In this document: piece after piece, positions 14,887 through 24,843 of the stretch
How positions within the stretch are numbered: position 1 is the stretch's first letter
How the letters are laid out: each line of letters starts with the position of its first letter
Source of the DNA: Kitasatospora aureofaciens
Lineage (GTDB): Bacteria > Actinomycetota > Actinomycetes > Streptomycetales > Streptomycetaceae
Length of the DNA stretch: 34,621 nucleotides
Reading direction: 5' to 3'
Assembly: GCF_019192735.1 (NCBI RefSeq)
Contig: NZ_JAHTKP010000073.1
Span: 1-34,621, forward strand
The notes under the pieces: model-generated
What the model was told of the DNA's origin: nothing
Database searches by the model: none
The model's input: only the letters and a program-made list of their open reading frames with translations
Made by a program: the position numbers and the translations under genes

Positions 14887-15192
14887 CTACGCGCTGAGCA
14901 CCGGCTCGCCGTAGTGCTCGACCTCCGGGAACGGCCGGTAGAACCGGTGCAGCAGCTCCCGCCACCGCCGGTACTCGGCCGAGCCGCGGAACCCTTCGGT
15001 GTGGTCGGCGAGCGTCTCCCACTCCACCTGGAGCAGGAACCGCGAGCCGCGCCCCTCGTCCAGGCAACGCCGCAGCTCCAGCGAGCGGAAGCCTCGCTGG
15101 ACGGCGATCAGCGGGCGCGCCTCGGCGAAGGCGGCGAGGAACGCGTCCTCCTGGCCGGGCAGGACGTCGAGCAGGGCGCTTTCGAGGATCAT
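14887..15192 (-). CDS. Antibiotic-biosynthesis-monooxygenase (ABM) domain protein
   Basis: A 101-residue single-domain protein with the ABM dimeric alpha+beta barrel pattern: strand MILESALLDVLPGQEDAFLAAF, RGFRSLELRRCLDEGRGSRFLLQVEWETLADH, then EGFRGSAEYRRWRELLHRFY. Family members include small monooxygenases and haem-degrading enzymes, but many have no known substrate and none is evident here. Nearby genes are housekeeping (rpsT, lepA), so the family name should not be read as an antibiotic link. Start ATG 15192 matches family N-termini; a longer frame to 15258 adds an atypical Arg/Pro-rich extension. It is divergent from lepA. Confidence 0.88.
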   Translation of the reverse strand: MILESALLDVLPGQEDAFLAAFAEARPLIAVQRGFRSLELRRCLDEGRGSRFLLQVEWETLADHTEGFRGSAEYRRWRELLHRFYRPFPEVEHYGEPVLSA

Positions 15193-15380
15193 GGGAGGCC
15201 ATCCTGCCGCGTGCCGTACGTGTCCGGAAGGCTCGGGCCGGACCGAACGGCGGCCCACGCCGTGCTCGTGGGAAGATGGGAGGAACTATTTCGATCGGAC
15301 GAGACTGTCCGGTCCCCGGGAAACCGGTCAGCGATGACCAGGACACCCCCGGCCCCGGACCAACGGAGAATCGGACCAAG

Positions 15381-17249
15381 GTGCCCGCGACCCCCAGCAA
15401 TGTGCCAGAGCCCAGCCGTACCGACCCGGCGCTGATCCGCAACTTCTGCATCATCGCCCACATCGACCACGGCAAGTCGACGCTCGCAGACCGGATGCTG
15501 CAGATCACCGGCGTCGTCGACCCGCGGCAGATGCGCGCCCAGTACCTCGACCGCATGGACATCGAGCGTGAGCGCGGCATCACCATCAAGTCGCAGGCGG
15601 TCCGCCTCCCGTGGGCGCCGAGGACCGGGCCGAACGCCGGGACGACGCACATCCTCAACATGATCGACACCCCGGGCCACGTGGACTTCACGTACGAGGT
15701 GTCCCGCTCCCTCGCCGCGTGCGAGGGCACCATCTTGGTCGTCGACGCCGCCCAGGGCATCGAGGCGCAGACCCTCGCCAACCTGTACCTGGCGCTGGAG
15801 AACGACCTCACGATCGTCCCGGTGCTCAACAAGATCGACCTGCCGGCCGCCCAGCCGGAGAAGTACGCCGCCGAGATCGCGCACATCATCGGCTGCGACC
15901 CCTCCGACGTGCTCCAGGTCAGCGCCAAGACTGGTCTCGGCGTCGAGGACCTGCTGGACCACATCGTCAACACCATCCCGGCCCCGGTCGGCGTCAAGGA
16001 CGCCCCGGCCCGCGCGATGATCTTCGACTCGGTGTACGACTCCTACCGCGGCGTGGTCACCTACGTCCGTGTCGTGGACGGGCAGCTCACCAAGCGCGAG
16101 CGGATCGCGATGATGTCCACCGGCGCGACGCACGAGCTGCTGGAGATCGGCGTCATCTCGCCCGAGCCGAAGGTCGCCGACGGCCTCGGTGTCGGCGAGG
16201 TGGGCTACATCATCACCGGTGTGAAGGACGTCCGGCAGTCCAAGGTCGGTGACACCATCACCTCGATGCACAAGGGTGCGACCGAGGCGCTGGGCGGCTA
16301 CAAGGACCCGCGCCCGATGGTGTTCTCCGGCCTGTACCCGCTGGACGGCTCGGACTACCCGCTGCTGCGCGACGCCCTGGACAAGCTGCGGCTCAACGAC
16401 GCAGCCCTGGTGTACGAGCCGGAGACCTCGGTCGCGCTCGGCTTCGGCTACCGCTGCGGCTTCCTCGGCCTGCTGCACCTGGAGATCATCCGGGAGCGCC
16501 TGGAGCGCGAGTTCAACCTCGACCTGATCTCCACCGCCCCGAACGTGGTCTACCGGGTGATCATGGAGGACGGCACCGAGCACACCGTCACCAACCCGAG
16601 CGAGTTCCCGACCGGCAAGATCGCCGAGGTGTACGAGCCGGTCGTGCGCGGCACGATCCTCGCGCCCAACGAGTTCGTCGGCGCGATCATGGAGCTCTGC
16701 CAGTCCCGCCGCGGCGCGCTGCAGGGCATGGACTACCTCTCCGAGGACCGGGTCGAGCTGCGCTACACCCTCCCCCTCGCCGAGATCGTCTTCGACTTCT
16801 TTGACCAGCTGAAGTCCAAGACCCGCGGCTACGCCTCGCTCGACTACGAGCCCATCGGTGAGCAGAGCGCCCAGCTGGTGAAGGTCGACATCCTGCTGCA
16901 CGGCGACGCGGTGGACGCCTTCTCCGCGATCGTGCACAAGGACAAGGCCTACAACTACGGTGTGATGATGGCGGGCAAGCTGCAGAAGCTGATCCCGCGC
17001 CAGCAGTTCGAGGTGCCGATCCAGGCCGCCATCGGCTCCCGGGTGATCGCCCGTGAGACGGTCCGCGCGATCCGCAAGGACGTCCTCGCCAAGTGCTACG
17101 GCGGTGACATCTCGCGTAAGCGCAAGCTGCTGGAGAAGCAGAAGGAAGGCAAGAAGCGGATGAAGATGGTCGGCCGCGTGGAGGTCCCGCAGGAGGCCTT
17201 CATCGCCGCGCTGTCCACCGACGCCGAGGCGCCGAAGGAGAAGAAGTAA
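15381..17249 (+). CDS. lepA: Elongation factor 4 (LepA), ribosome back-translocase GTPase
   Basis: A 622-residue translational GTPase. G1 is AHIDHGKS (residues 26-33), G2 lies in ERERGITIKSQAVRL, G3 is DTPGHVDF with the catalytic His, G4 is NKID and G5 is SAKTG. Domains II, III and V follow, then the LepA-specific C-terminal domain with a Lys-rich end (RKRKLLEKQKEGKKRMK). It acts on stalled or mistranslocated ribosomes and affects 30S biogenesis. Start GTG 15381 gives the MPATPSNVPEPSRTDPALIR N-terminus I know from streptomycetes, with GGAG at 15365; a frame from 15276 is longer but unsupported. The 3' end including the stop codon is duplicated in tandem. A 20-bp terminator hairpin follows. 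Confidence 0.98.
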   Translation: MPATPSNVPEPSRTDPALIRNFCIIAHIDHGKSTLADRMLQITGVVDPRQMRAQYLDRMDIERERGITIKSQAVRLPWAPRTGPNAGTTHILNMIDTPGHVDFTYEVSRSLAACEGTILVVDAAQGIEAQTLANLYLALENDLTIVPVLNKIDLPAAQPEKYAAEIAHIIGCDPSDVLQVSAKTGLGVEDLLDHIVNTIPAPVGVKDAPARAMIFDSVYDSYRGVVTYVRVVDGQLTKRERIAMMSTGATHELLEIGVISPEPKVADGLGVGEVGYIITGVKDVRQSKVGDTITSMHKGATEALGGYKDPRPMVFSGLYPLDGSDYPLLRDALDKLRLNDAALVYEPETSVALGFGYRCGFLGLLHLEIIRERLEREFNLDLISTAPNVVYRVIMEDGTEHTVTNPSEFPTGKIAEVYEPVVRGTILAPNEFVGAIMELCQSRRGALQGMDYLSEDRVELRYTLPLAEIVFDFFDQLKSKTRGYASLDYEPIGEQSAQLVKVDILLHGDAVDAFSAIVHKDKAYNYGVMMAGKLQKLIPRQQFEVPIQAAIGSRVIARETVRAIRKDVLAKCYGGDISRKRKLLEKQKEGKKRMKMVGRVEVPQEAFIAALSTDAEAPKEKK

Positions 17250-17275
17250 CCGAGGCGCCGCAGGACAAGAAGTAA
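17224..17275 (+). repeat. Tandem 26-bp duplication of the lepA stop-codon region
   Basis: Unit 17224-17249 (coding the lepA end EAPKEKK plus TAA) is followed at once by 17250-17275, identical except at two positions; read in its own frame the copy would give EAPQDKK plus TAA. The unit is 26 bp, not a multiple of three, and lies after the first stop, so the copy is not translated with lepA. Confidence 0.9.
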
Positions 17276-17283
17276 CCGACGGC

Positions 17284-17328
17284 ACGCGGAAGGGCCCGGG
17301 GTGCATGCCACCCCGGGCCCTTCCGCGT
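17284..17328 (+). terminator. lepA terminator, 20-bp perfect hairpin
   Basis: Positions 17284-17303 pair without mismatch with 17309-17328; the loop is CATGC. No U tract follows. It lies 34 nt after the lepA stop, between convergent genes. Confidence 0.85.
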
Positions 17329-17364
17329 ACGTAGCGAAGGCGCCCGCCAGCGCGACGAGACAGG

Positions 17365-17409
17365 GCGCGAAGAGCCGAGGCGGGAGAGTCCGGCCCCGGC
17401 TCTTCGCGC
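17365..17409 (-). terminator. Terminator of the ABC transporter operon
   Basis: GCGCGAAGAGCCG (17365-17377) pairs perfectly with CGGCTCTTCGCGC (17397-17409) around a 19-nt loop, starting 16 nt after the ABC gene's stop on the minus strand. Confidence 0.75.
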
Positions 17410-17425
17410 TGAGGGCGCGAGCAGG

Positions 17426-19438
<2,013 letters not shown>

Positions 19439-19493
19439 GCGCCCACCTCGCTGCACTCGGCAGGGGCATTCGCCCGTGCGCACCTTTTGATGA

Positions 19494-19511
19494 TTCGCTC
19501 GCTTCGCTCGC
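19494..19511 (-). repeat. Tandem 9-mer TTCGCTCGC between the two ABC genes
   Basis: TTCGCTCGC occurs twice head to tail (19494-19502, 19503-19511), directly touching the stop codon of the upstream ABC gene. The 73-bp spacer contains no terminator, in keeping with co-transcription. Confidence 0.8.
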
Positions 19512-21254
19512 TCATGCTGCCGCCTCCTGCTCGGTGAGCTGGGAGAGCACGATCTCCCGGTACGTCGGGTTGTCGGCCATGAGTTCGTGGTGGGTGCCGC
19601 TGCCGACGACCGCGCCCTCGTCGAGGACGATGATCCGGTCGGCGTCGCGGATGGTGGAGACGCGCTGGGCGACGATCAGCACGGTGGCGTCGACGGTCTC
19701 CCGGGCGAGCGCCTTGCGCAGCTTGGCATCGGTGGCGTAGTCGAGCGCGGAGAAGGAGTCGTCGAACAGGTAGACGTCGGGCCGGCGGACGAGCGCGCGG
19801 GCGATGGCCAGGCGTTGGCGCTGGCCGCCGGAGACGTTGCTGCCGCCCTGGGCGATCGGGGCGTCCAGGCCCTCAGCCAGCTTCTCGACGAAGTCCTTGG
19901 CCTGGGCGATCTCCAGGGCGTGCCAGAGCTCCTCGTCGGTGGCGTCGGGCCGCCCGTAGCGGAGGTTGCTGGCGACGGTGCCGGAGAACAGGTAGGGCTT
20001 CTGCGGGACGAGGCCGACGGTCTCGGCGATCGCCTCGGGGGCGAGCTCGCGGACGTCGACGCCGTCGAGCAGGACCTGGCCCGAGGTGGCGTCGAACAGC
20101 CGGGGCACCAGGCCGAGCAGGGTGGACTTGCCGCTGCCGGTGGAACCGATGACGGCGGTGGTCTCGCCGGGGCGGGCGGTGATGTCGATGCCGCGCAGCA
20201 CCGAGGCCTCGGCGCCGGGGTAGCGGAAGTCGACGTCGCGCAGCTCCAGGTTGCCGCGGCGCAGCACCTCGGTGACGGGCGCGGCGGGCGGCACGACGCT
20301 GGAGGAGGTGCCGAGGACCTCCTCGATGCGCTCGGCGCAGACCTCGGCGCGCGGCACCATCATGAACATGAAGGTGGCCATCATGACGCTCATCAGGATC
20401 TGCATCAGGTAGGAGAGGAAGGCGGTCAGGGCGCCGATCTCCATGCCGCCGCTGTCGATCCGGTGCGCGCCGAACCAGAGCACGGCGACGCTGGAGACGT
20501 TCACGACCAGCATCACGGCCGGGAACATGAACGCCATCAGCCGGCCGACCTGCAGGGCGACGTTGGTGAGGTCGCCGTTGGCGTCGGCGAAGCGGGCCTG
20601 CTCGTGGCCGTCCTTGACGAAGGCGCGGATGACCCGGATGCCGGTGATCTGCTCGCGCAGGACGCGGTTCACCGTGTCGATCTTCTTCTGCATGCTGCGG
20701 AACTTGGGGCGCAGCGAGCGGACCAGCAGGACGACGACGATGCCGAGCACCGGGATGACGGCGAGCAGCAGGCCGGACAGCGGCACGTCCTGGTTGAGCG
20801 CCATGATGATGCCGCCGACGCACATGATCGGCGCGGCCACCATCAGCGTGAAGCTCATCAGGGCCAGCATCTGGACCTGCTGGACGTCGTTGGTGGTCCG
20901 GGTGATCAGCGAGGGGGCGCCGAACTGGCCGACCTCGCGGGCGGAGAAGCTCTGCACCCGGTCGAAGACGGCGGCGCGCACGTCCCGTCCGAAGGCCATG
21001 GCGGTGTGCGCGCCGTAGTAGACGGCACCGATCGAGCACAGGGCCTGGACCAAGGTGACGCCGATCATCACCGCGCCGATCCGCAGGATGTAGCCGGTGT
21101 CGCCCTTGACCACGCCGGTGTCGATGATGTCGGCATTGAGTGTGGGCAGGTAGAGCGCGGCGAGAGTCGAGACCAGCTGGAGGAGGACCAGCAGGGCGAT
21201 CGGTCGGGAGTACGGGCGCAAGTACGCCCTGAGCAGTCTGATCAGCACTTGCAC
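19512..21254 (-). CDS. ABC exporter half-transporter with degenerate ATPase site
   Basis: A 580-residue fused permease-ATPase of the exporter type: six transmembrane helices in residues 15-320, then the ATPase domain. Walker A is GSTGSGKST (from residue 370) and the signature is NVSGGQRQR, both good. Walker B reads YLFDDSFSALD, with Asp 499 in place of the catalytic Glu, and the H-loop reads VAQRVST, with Gln 530 in place of His. In heterodimeric exporters of the TM287/288, BmrCD and LmrCD type one subunit carries these same changes and forms a non-hydrolysing site with the partner's altered signature. The start may be GTG 21254 or GTG 21248. It is the first gene of a two-gene operon. Confidence 0.95.
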   Translation of the reverse strand: MQVLIRLLRAYLRPYSRPIALLVLLQLVSTLAALYLPTLNADIIDTGVVKGDTGYILRIGAVMIGVTLVQALCSIGAVYYGAHTAMAFGRDVRAAVFDRVQSFSAREVGQFGAPSLITRTTNDVQQVQMLALMSFTLMVAAPIMCVGGIIMALNQDVPLSGLLLAVIPVLGIVVVLLVRSLRPKFRSMQKKIDTVNRVLREQITGIRVIRAFVKDGHEQARFADANGDLTNVALQVGRLMAFMFPAVMLVVNVSSVAVLWFGAHRIDSGGMEIGALTAFLSYLMQILMSVMMATFMFMMVPRAEVCAERIEEVLGTSSSVVPPAAPVTEVLRRGNLELRDVDFRYPGAEASVLRGIDITARPGETTAVIGSTGSGKSTLLGLVPRLFDATSGQVLLDGVDVRELAPEAIAETVGLVPQKPYLFSGTVASNLRYGRPDATDEELWHALEIAQAKDFVEKLAEGLDAPIAQGGSNVSGGQRQRLAIARALVRRPDVYLFDDSFSALDYATDAKLRKALARETVDATVLIVAQRVSTIRDADRIIVLDEGAVVGSGTHHELMADNPTYREIVLSQLTEQEAAA

Positions 21255-21314
21255 ACTCTTGTCGTCGGCGGGTGTTTTCGCATCCCAATTCTCGGTCCTT
21301 CGTGCACTCGTACA

Positions 21315-21367
21315 GGCGATTCCCTGCGGGCGGGCCGGAGGTTTGTCCAGTCCTTTGCCGAATCGCC
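21315..21367. repeat. Inverted repeat in the ABC / acyl-CoA synthetase intergenic region
   Basis: GGCGATTC (21315-21322) and GAATCGCC (21360-21367) are perfect inverted repeats 37 nt apart. Inside and beside them GGCGGGCC-like blocks recur. It lies in the 338-bp divergent gap, which otherwise holds a promoter (21449-21477), a candidate operator (21493-21519) and an SD. I see no ORF there. Confidence 0.4.
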
Positions 21368-21448
21368 CGGCGGGCCCCTTGCGGCGTTCACCTGCGGGAT
21401 GTCGGCGGGCACCGGCGGCGCGGGGGTGTGCCAGCTGGGTCCGCCCTC

Positions 21449-21477
21449 TTACGGAATGACCGGTTTCCCCCTAGGCT
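21449..21477 (+). promoter_or_regulatory. Predicted promoter of the acyl-CoA synthetase gene
   Basis: -35 TTACGG (21449-21454) and -10 TAGGCT (21472-21477) are 17 bp apart. A start near 21484 would give a 5' UTR of about 110 nt that includes the palindromic site at 21493-21519. Confidence 0.45.
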
Positions 21478-21492
21478 GCTGATTGCCCCCTT

Positions 21493-21519
21493 GTTACTCG
21501 CCGGTACCGGCCAGGTAAC
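21493..21519 (+). promoter_or_regulatory. Candidate operator (GTTAC...GTAAC) in the acyl-CoA synthetase leader
   Basis: Outer half-sites GTTAC (21493-21497) and GTAAC (21515-21519) flank a perfect inner palindrome GCCGGTACCGGC (21500-21511). The TTACTCGCCGGTA part resembles the TTAC-N-GTAA style of site I associate with TetR-type fatty-acid regulators in actinobacteria, though that is from memory. It lies just after the predicted transcription start, suited to a repressor. Confidence 0.35.
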
Positions 21520-21592
21520 CGAGGGCCCGGCGACCGCCCCCACGGGCGCCGCGACAATCCCTCAGACGGCCACCCGCCCCCGGAGGTCCTCG

Positions 21593-23515
21593 TTGAGTTC
21601 CGCGCAGTCCCTGATTGACTCCGGCAAGGCCGACATCGTCGCCGGGCGTCCCGCCTCCGTTGCCCACCTGTTCCTGGAGCGGGTCGCCCTGACCCCGAAC
21701 GCCGAGGCCTACCGCTACCCCGCCCCGGTCGACGAGCACGCGGCGGACAGCGCCCCCGGCGCCGAGCAGTGGCGCTCGCTCACCTGGGCGCAGACCGCGG
21801 CCCGGGTCAAGGCGGTGGCCGCGGGTCTGATGGCGCTCGGCATCCAGCCGGAGGACCGGGTCGCGCTGGCCTCCTCCACCCGGCTCGAATGGATCATCGC
21901 CGACCTCGGGAACATGTGCGCGGGCGCGGCCACCACGACCGTCTACCCGAGCACCAACGCCGACGAGACGGCCTTCATCCTCTCCAACTCCGGCTCCAGA
22001 GCGCTGTTCGCGGAGAACGCCGCGCAGCTTGCCAAGGCCGTCGACCAGATCGAGCACCTGCCCGAGCTGCGCACCGTCATCCTCTTCGACGCCCCCGACA
22101 CCACCCCCGAGACGGCCGGGCTCGACCTGCTCACCCTCGCCGAGCTGGAGCAGCGCGGCGCGGAGCACCTGGAGCAGCACCCGGACGTCGTCGAGAAGAC
22201 CGTCGCCGCGCTCGACAAGGAGCAGCTGGCCACCCTGATCTACACCTCCGGCACCACCGGCCGCCCCAAGGGCGTGTGCCTGGTGCACGACTGCTGGGCG
22301 TACGAGGGCCGGGCGCAGGAGGCCAGCGGGCTGCTGCGCGCCGACGACGTCCAGTTCATGTGGCTGCCGCTGTCGCACGTGTTCGGCAAGACGCTGATCT
22401 CCGGCCAGATCGCCACCGGCCACGTGATGGCGGTGGACGGCCGGGTCGACCGGATCATCCACAACCTGCCGGCCATCCGGCCGACCGTGATGGCCTCCGC
22501 GCCGCGCATCTTCGAGAAGGTCTACAACGGCATCGCCGGCCGGGCCCGGGCCGAGGGCGGCGCCAAGTACAAGATCTTCCGCTGGGCCGCCGGCGTCGCC
22601 CGCGAGCACGCCCGCGTCGTCCAGGAGAACCGGATCGCCACCGGGGTGGGCAGCGCGCCGTTCGCCCTGCGGATGCAGCACGCGCTCGCCGACAAGTTGG
22701 TGTACGCGAAGATCCGCGCGGCCTTCGGCGGCCGGCTTCGCGGCGCCGTCTCCGGCAGCGCCGCGCTCGCCCCCGAGATCGGCTACTTCTTTCTCGGCGC
22801 CGGCGTCCCGATCCTGGAGGGCTACGGCCTCAGCGAGACCAGCGCCGGCTCCTGCGTCAACCGCGAGGAGGACGTCCGGATCGGCACCGTCGGCCGCCCG
22901 CTGCCCGGCACCGAGGTCCGGATCGCCGAGGACGGCGAGATCCTGCTGCGCGGCCCGGGCATCATGCGCGGCTACCACAACCTGCCGGAGAAGACCGCCG
23001 AGGTGCTGGAGTCGGACGGCTGGTTCCACACCGAGGACATCGGCGAGCTCAGCGCCGATGGCTTCCTGCGGATCACCGACCGCAAGAAGGACCTGTTCAA
23101 GACCTCCGGCGGCAAGTACGTCGCACCCAGCGAGGTCGAGGGCAAGTTCAAGGCGGTCTGCCCGTTCGTCAGCAACATCCTGGTGATCGGCAACGGCCGC
23201 AACTACTGCACCGCGCTGATCGGCCTGGACGAGGCCGTGATCATGCCGTGGGCCGCCGAGCACGGCCTGGCCGGCAAGTCCTACGCCGAGGTGACCGCCG
23301 ACCCGCAGGTGCACGAGCTGATCGAGGGCTTCGTGAAGAAGCTCAACGGCGACCTCCAGCGTTGGCAGACGATCAAGAAGTTCCACCTGCTGCCGCGCGA
23401 CCTGGACATCGAGCACGGCGAGCTCACCCCGAGCCTGAAGATCAAGCGCCCGGTGGTCGAGCGGACCTACGCGGACGCCGTCACCCTGATGTACGCAGGC
23501 GCCAACGAGGCCTGA
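21593..23515 (+). CDS. Long-chain fatty-acid--CoA ligase (AMP-forming)
   Basis: A 640-residue ANL-superfamily enzyme that activates fatty acids to acyl-AMP and then acyl-CoA. The P-loop YTSGTTGRPKG is at residues 217-227. Also present are LPLSHVFGKT, the adenine-site region EGYGLSETSAG, the hinge segment WFHTEDIGELSADGFLRITDRKKDLFKTSGGKYVAP, and C-terminal LTPSLKIKRPVVE with the catalytic Lys. The full-length form with the insertion after the P-loop resembles FadD15/FAA1-type ligases. The start is TTG 21593, supported by GGAGG at 21582-21586 with 6-nt spacing; the frame stays open upstream to 21272 but that part codes no family sequence. It is divergent from the ABC operon and followed by a strong hairpin. 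Confidence 0.95.
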   Translation: MSSAQSLIDSGKADIVAGRPASVAHLFLERVALTPNAEAYRYPAPVDEHAADSAPGAEQWRSLTWAQTAARVKAVAAGLMALGIQPEDRVALASSTRLEWIIADLGNMCAGAATTTVYPSTNADETAFILSNSGSRALFAENAAQLAKAVDQIEHLPELRTVILFDAPDTTPETAGLDLLTLAELEQRGAEHLEQHPDVVEKTVAALDKEQLATLIYTSGTTGRPKGVCLVHDCWAYEGRAQEASGLLRADDVQFMWLPLSHVFGKTLISGQIATGHVMAVDGRVDRIIHNLPAIRPTVMASAPRIFEKVYNGIAGRARAEGGAKYKIFRWAAGVAREHARVVQENRIATGVGSAPFALRMQHALADKLVYAKIRAAFGGRLRGAVSGSAALAPEIGYFFLGAGVPILEGYGLSETSAGSCVNREEDVRIGTVGRPLPGTEVRIAEDGEILLRGPGIMRGYHNLPEKTAEVLESDGWFHTEDIGELSADGFLRITDRKKDLFKTSGGKYVAPSEVEGKFKAVCPFVSNILVIGNGRNYCTALIGLDEAVIMPWAAEHGLAGKSYAEVTADPQVHELIEGFVKKLNGDLQRWQTIKKFHLLPRDLDIEHGELTPSLKIKRPVVERTYADAVTLMYAGANEA

Positions 23516-23526
23516 GCCGGCCCGCC

Positions 23527-23562
23527 CCCGTACGGCTCACCGGTTCGGGTGAGCCGTACGGG
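23527..23562 (+). terminator. Perfect 15-bp hairpin between acyl-CoA ligase and hemW
   Basis: Positions 23527-23541 pair perfectly with 23548-23562; the loop is GGTTCG. It starts 11 nt after the ligase stop and ends 11 nt before the hemW start, touching the hemW -10 box, so it may also shape hemW transcription. Confidence 0.8.
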
Positions 23563-23567
23563 ACAAT
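23562..23567 (+). promoter_or_regulatory. -10 box (GACAAT) of hemW
   Basis: GACAAT lies 6 nt before ATG 23574 and no SD is visible, so hemW may be read from a leaderless mRNA. The expected -35 falls in the loop of the preceding palindrome. Confidence 0.4.
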
Positions 23568-23573
23568 GGGCTC

Positions 23574-24803
23574 ATGCCCTCCGCACTCCCTGACGGCGAT
23601 CCGGTGCCGTCCGACGGTTCCCTGCCCGCGCACGCCCTCACCGGACTCGGGACGCGGCCGTTCGGCTTCTACCTGCACGTGCCGTACTGCGCCAGCCGCT
23701 GCGGCTACTGCGACTTCAACACCTACACCGCCACCGAGCTGCGTTCTTCCGGTGCGGTCGCCTCGCAGGACACGTACGCGGACAACGTGGTCAGCGAGAT
23801 CCGGCTGGCCCGGAAGGTGCTCGGGTCCGCTGATCTCCCCGTGCAGACCGTCTTCCTCGGCGGCGGCACCCCCACCCTGCTGCCCGCCCGGGACCTGGTG
23901 AAGATGCTCGCCGCGATCCGCGACGAGTTCGGGCTCGCCGAGGGCGCCGAGGTCACCACCGAGGCCAACCCGGAGTCCGTCGACCCCGCCTACCTCGCCG
24001 AACTGCGCGCGGGCGGCTACAACCGGATCTCCTTCGGCATGCAGAGCGCCCGCCCGCACGTCCTGCAGCTGCTCGACCGCCACCACACCCCGGGCCGCCC
24101 CGAGGCCTGCGTCGCCGAGGCCCGCGCGGCCGGCTTCGAGCACGTCAACCTCGACCTTATCTACGGCACCCCCGGCGAGTCCGACGACGACTGGCGGGCC
24201 TCCCTGGACGCCGCCATCGGCGCCGGCCCCGACCACGTCTCCGCCTACTCGCTGATCGTCGAGGAGGGCACCCGGCTGGCCGCCCGCGTCAAGCGCGGCG
24301 AACTCCCGATGATCGACGACGACGTCCACGCCGACCGCTACCTCATCGCCGAGGAGGCGCTCGGCGCCGCCGGCTACTCCTGGTACGAGGTCTCCAACTG
24401 GGCCACCAGCCCCGAGGGCCGCTGTCGCCACAACGAGCTGTACTGGACCGGCGCCGACTGGTGGGGCGCCGGCCCCGGCGCGCACAGCCACGTCGGCGGT
24501 GTCCGCTGGTGGAACGCCAAGCACCCCGCCGCGTACGCCCGCTCCCTCGCCGAGGGCCGCACCCCCGCCCAGGCCCGCGAGATCCTCGCCCCCGAGGACC
24601 GCCGCGTCGAGCGCATCCTCCTCGAACTCCGCCTCGCCGAGGGCATCCCCCTCACCCTCCTCACCGACACCGGCCGCCAGGCCGCCGCCCGCCACCTGGC
24701 CGACGGCCTCCTCGCCCCCGAGCCCTACACGGCCGGCCGCGCCGTCCTCACCCTCCAGGGCCGCCTCCTGGCGGACGCGGTCGTGCGTGACCTGGTGGAC
24801 TGA
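23574..24803 (+). CDS. hemW: HemW-type radical SAM protein (haem chaperone, CPO-III-like)
   Basis: A 409-residue radical SAM protein. Cys 39, 43 and 46 form the CxxxCxxC cluster site in VPYCASRCGYCDFN. The Phe following (CDF) rather than a fourth Cys is the feature that separates HemW from true coproporphyrinogen dehydrogenase HemN. GGGTPTLL, EANPESV, RISFGMQSARPHVL, NLDLIYGTPGES and the C-terminal HemN-like domain (SWYEVSNWA, then HNELYWTGADWWGAGPGAHS) are all present. HemW proteins bind haem and deliver it to targets rather than oxidise coproporphyrinogen. Start ATG 23574; an N-terminal extension of about 25 residues precedes the core. Uma2 follows after 40 bp. Confidence 0.95.
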   Translation: MPSALPDGDPVPSDGSLPAHALTGLGTRPFGFYLHVPYCASRCGYCDFNTYTATELRSSGAVASQDTYADNVVSEIRLARKVLGSADLPVQTVFLGGGTPTLLPARDLVKMLAAIRDEFGLAEGAEVTTEANPESVDPAYLAELRAGGYNRISFGMQSARPHVLQLLDRHHTPGRPEACVAEARAAGFEHVNLDLIYGTPGESDDDWRASLDAAIGAGPDHVSAYSLIVEEGTRLAARVKRGELPMIDDDVHADRYLIAEEALGAAGYSWYEVSNWATSPEGRCRHNELYWTGADWWGAGPGAHSHVGGVRWWNAKHPAAYARSLAEGRTPAQAREILAPEDRRVERILLELRLAEGIPLTLLTDTGRQAAARHLADGLLAPEPYTAGRAVLTLQGRLLADAVVRDLVD

Positions 24804-24843
24804 GTTTCGTTAACGTGGTACCAGCCGTCGGAGGGAGCGCGCG

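Noticed and set aside
21272..21592. N-terminal extension of the acyl-CoA synthetase from 21272
   Set aside because: The region contains a predicted promoter, a palindrome and an ideal SD for TTG 21593; the translated extension is Arg/Gly/Pro-rich and lacks family sequence.
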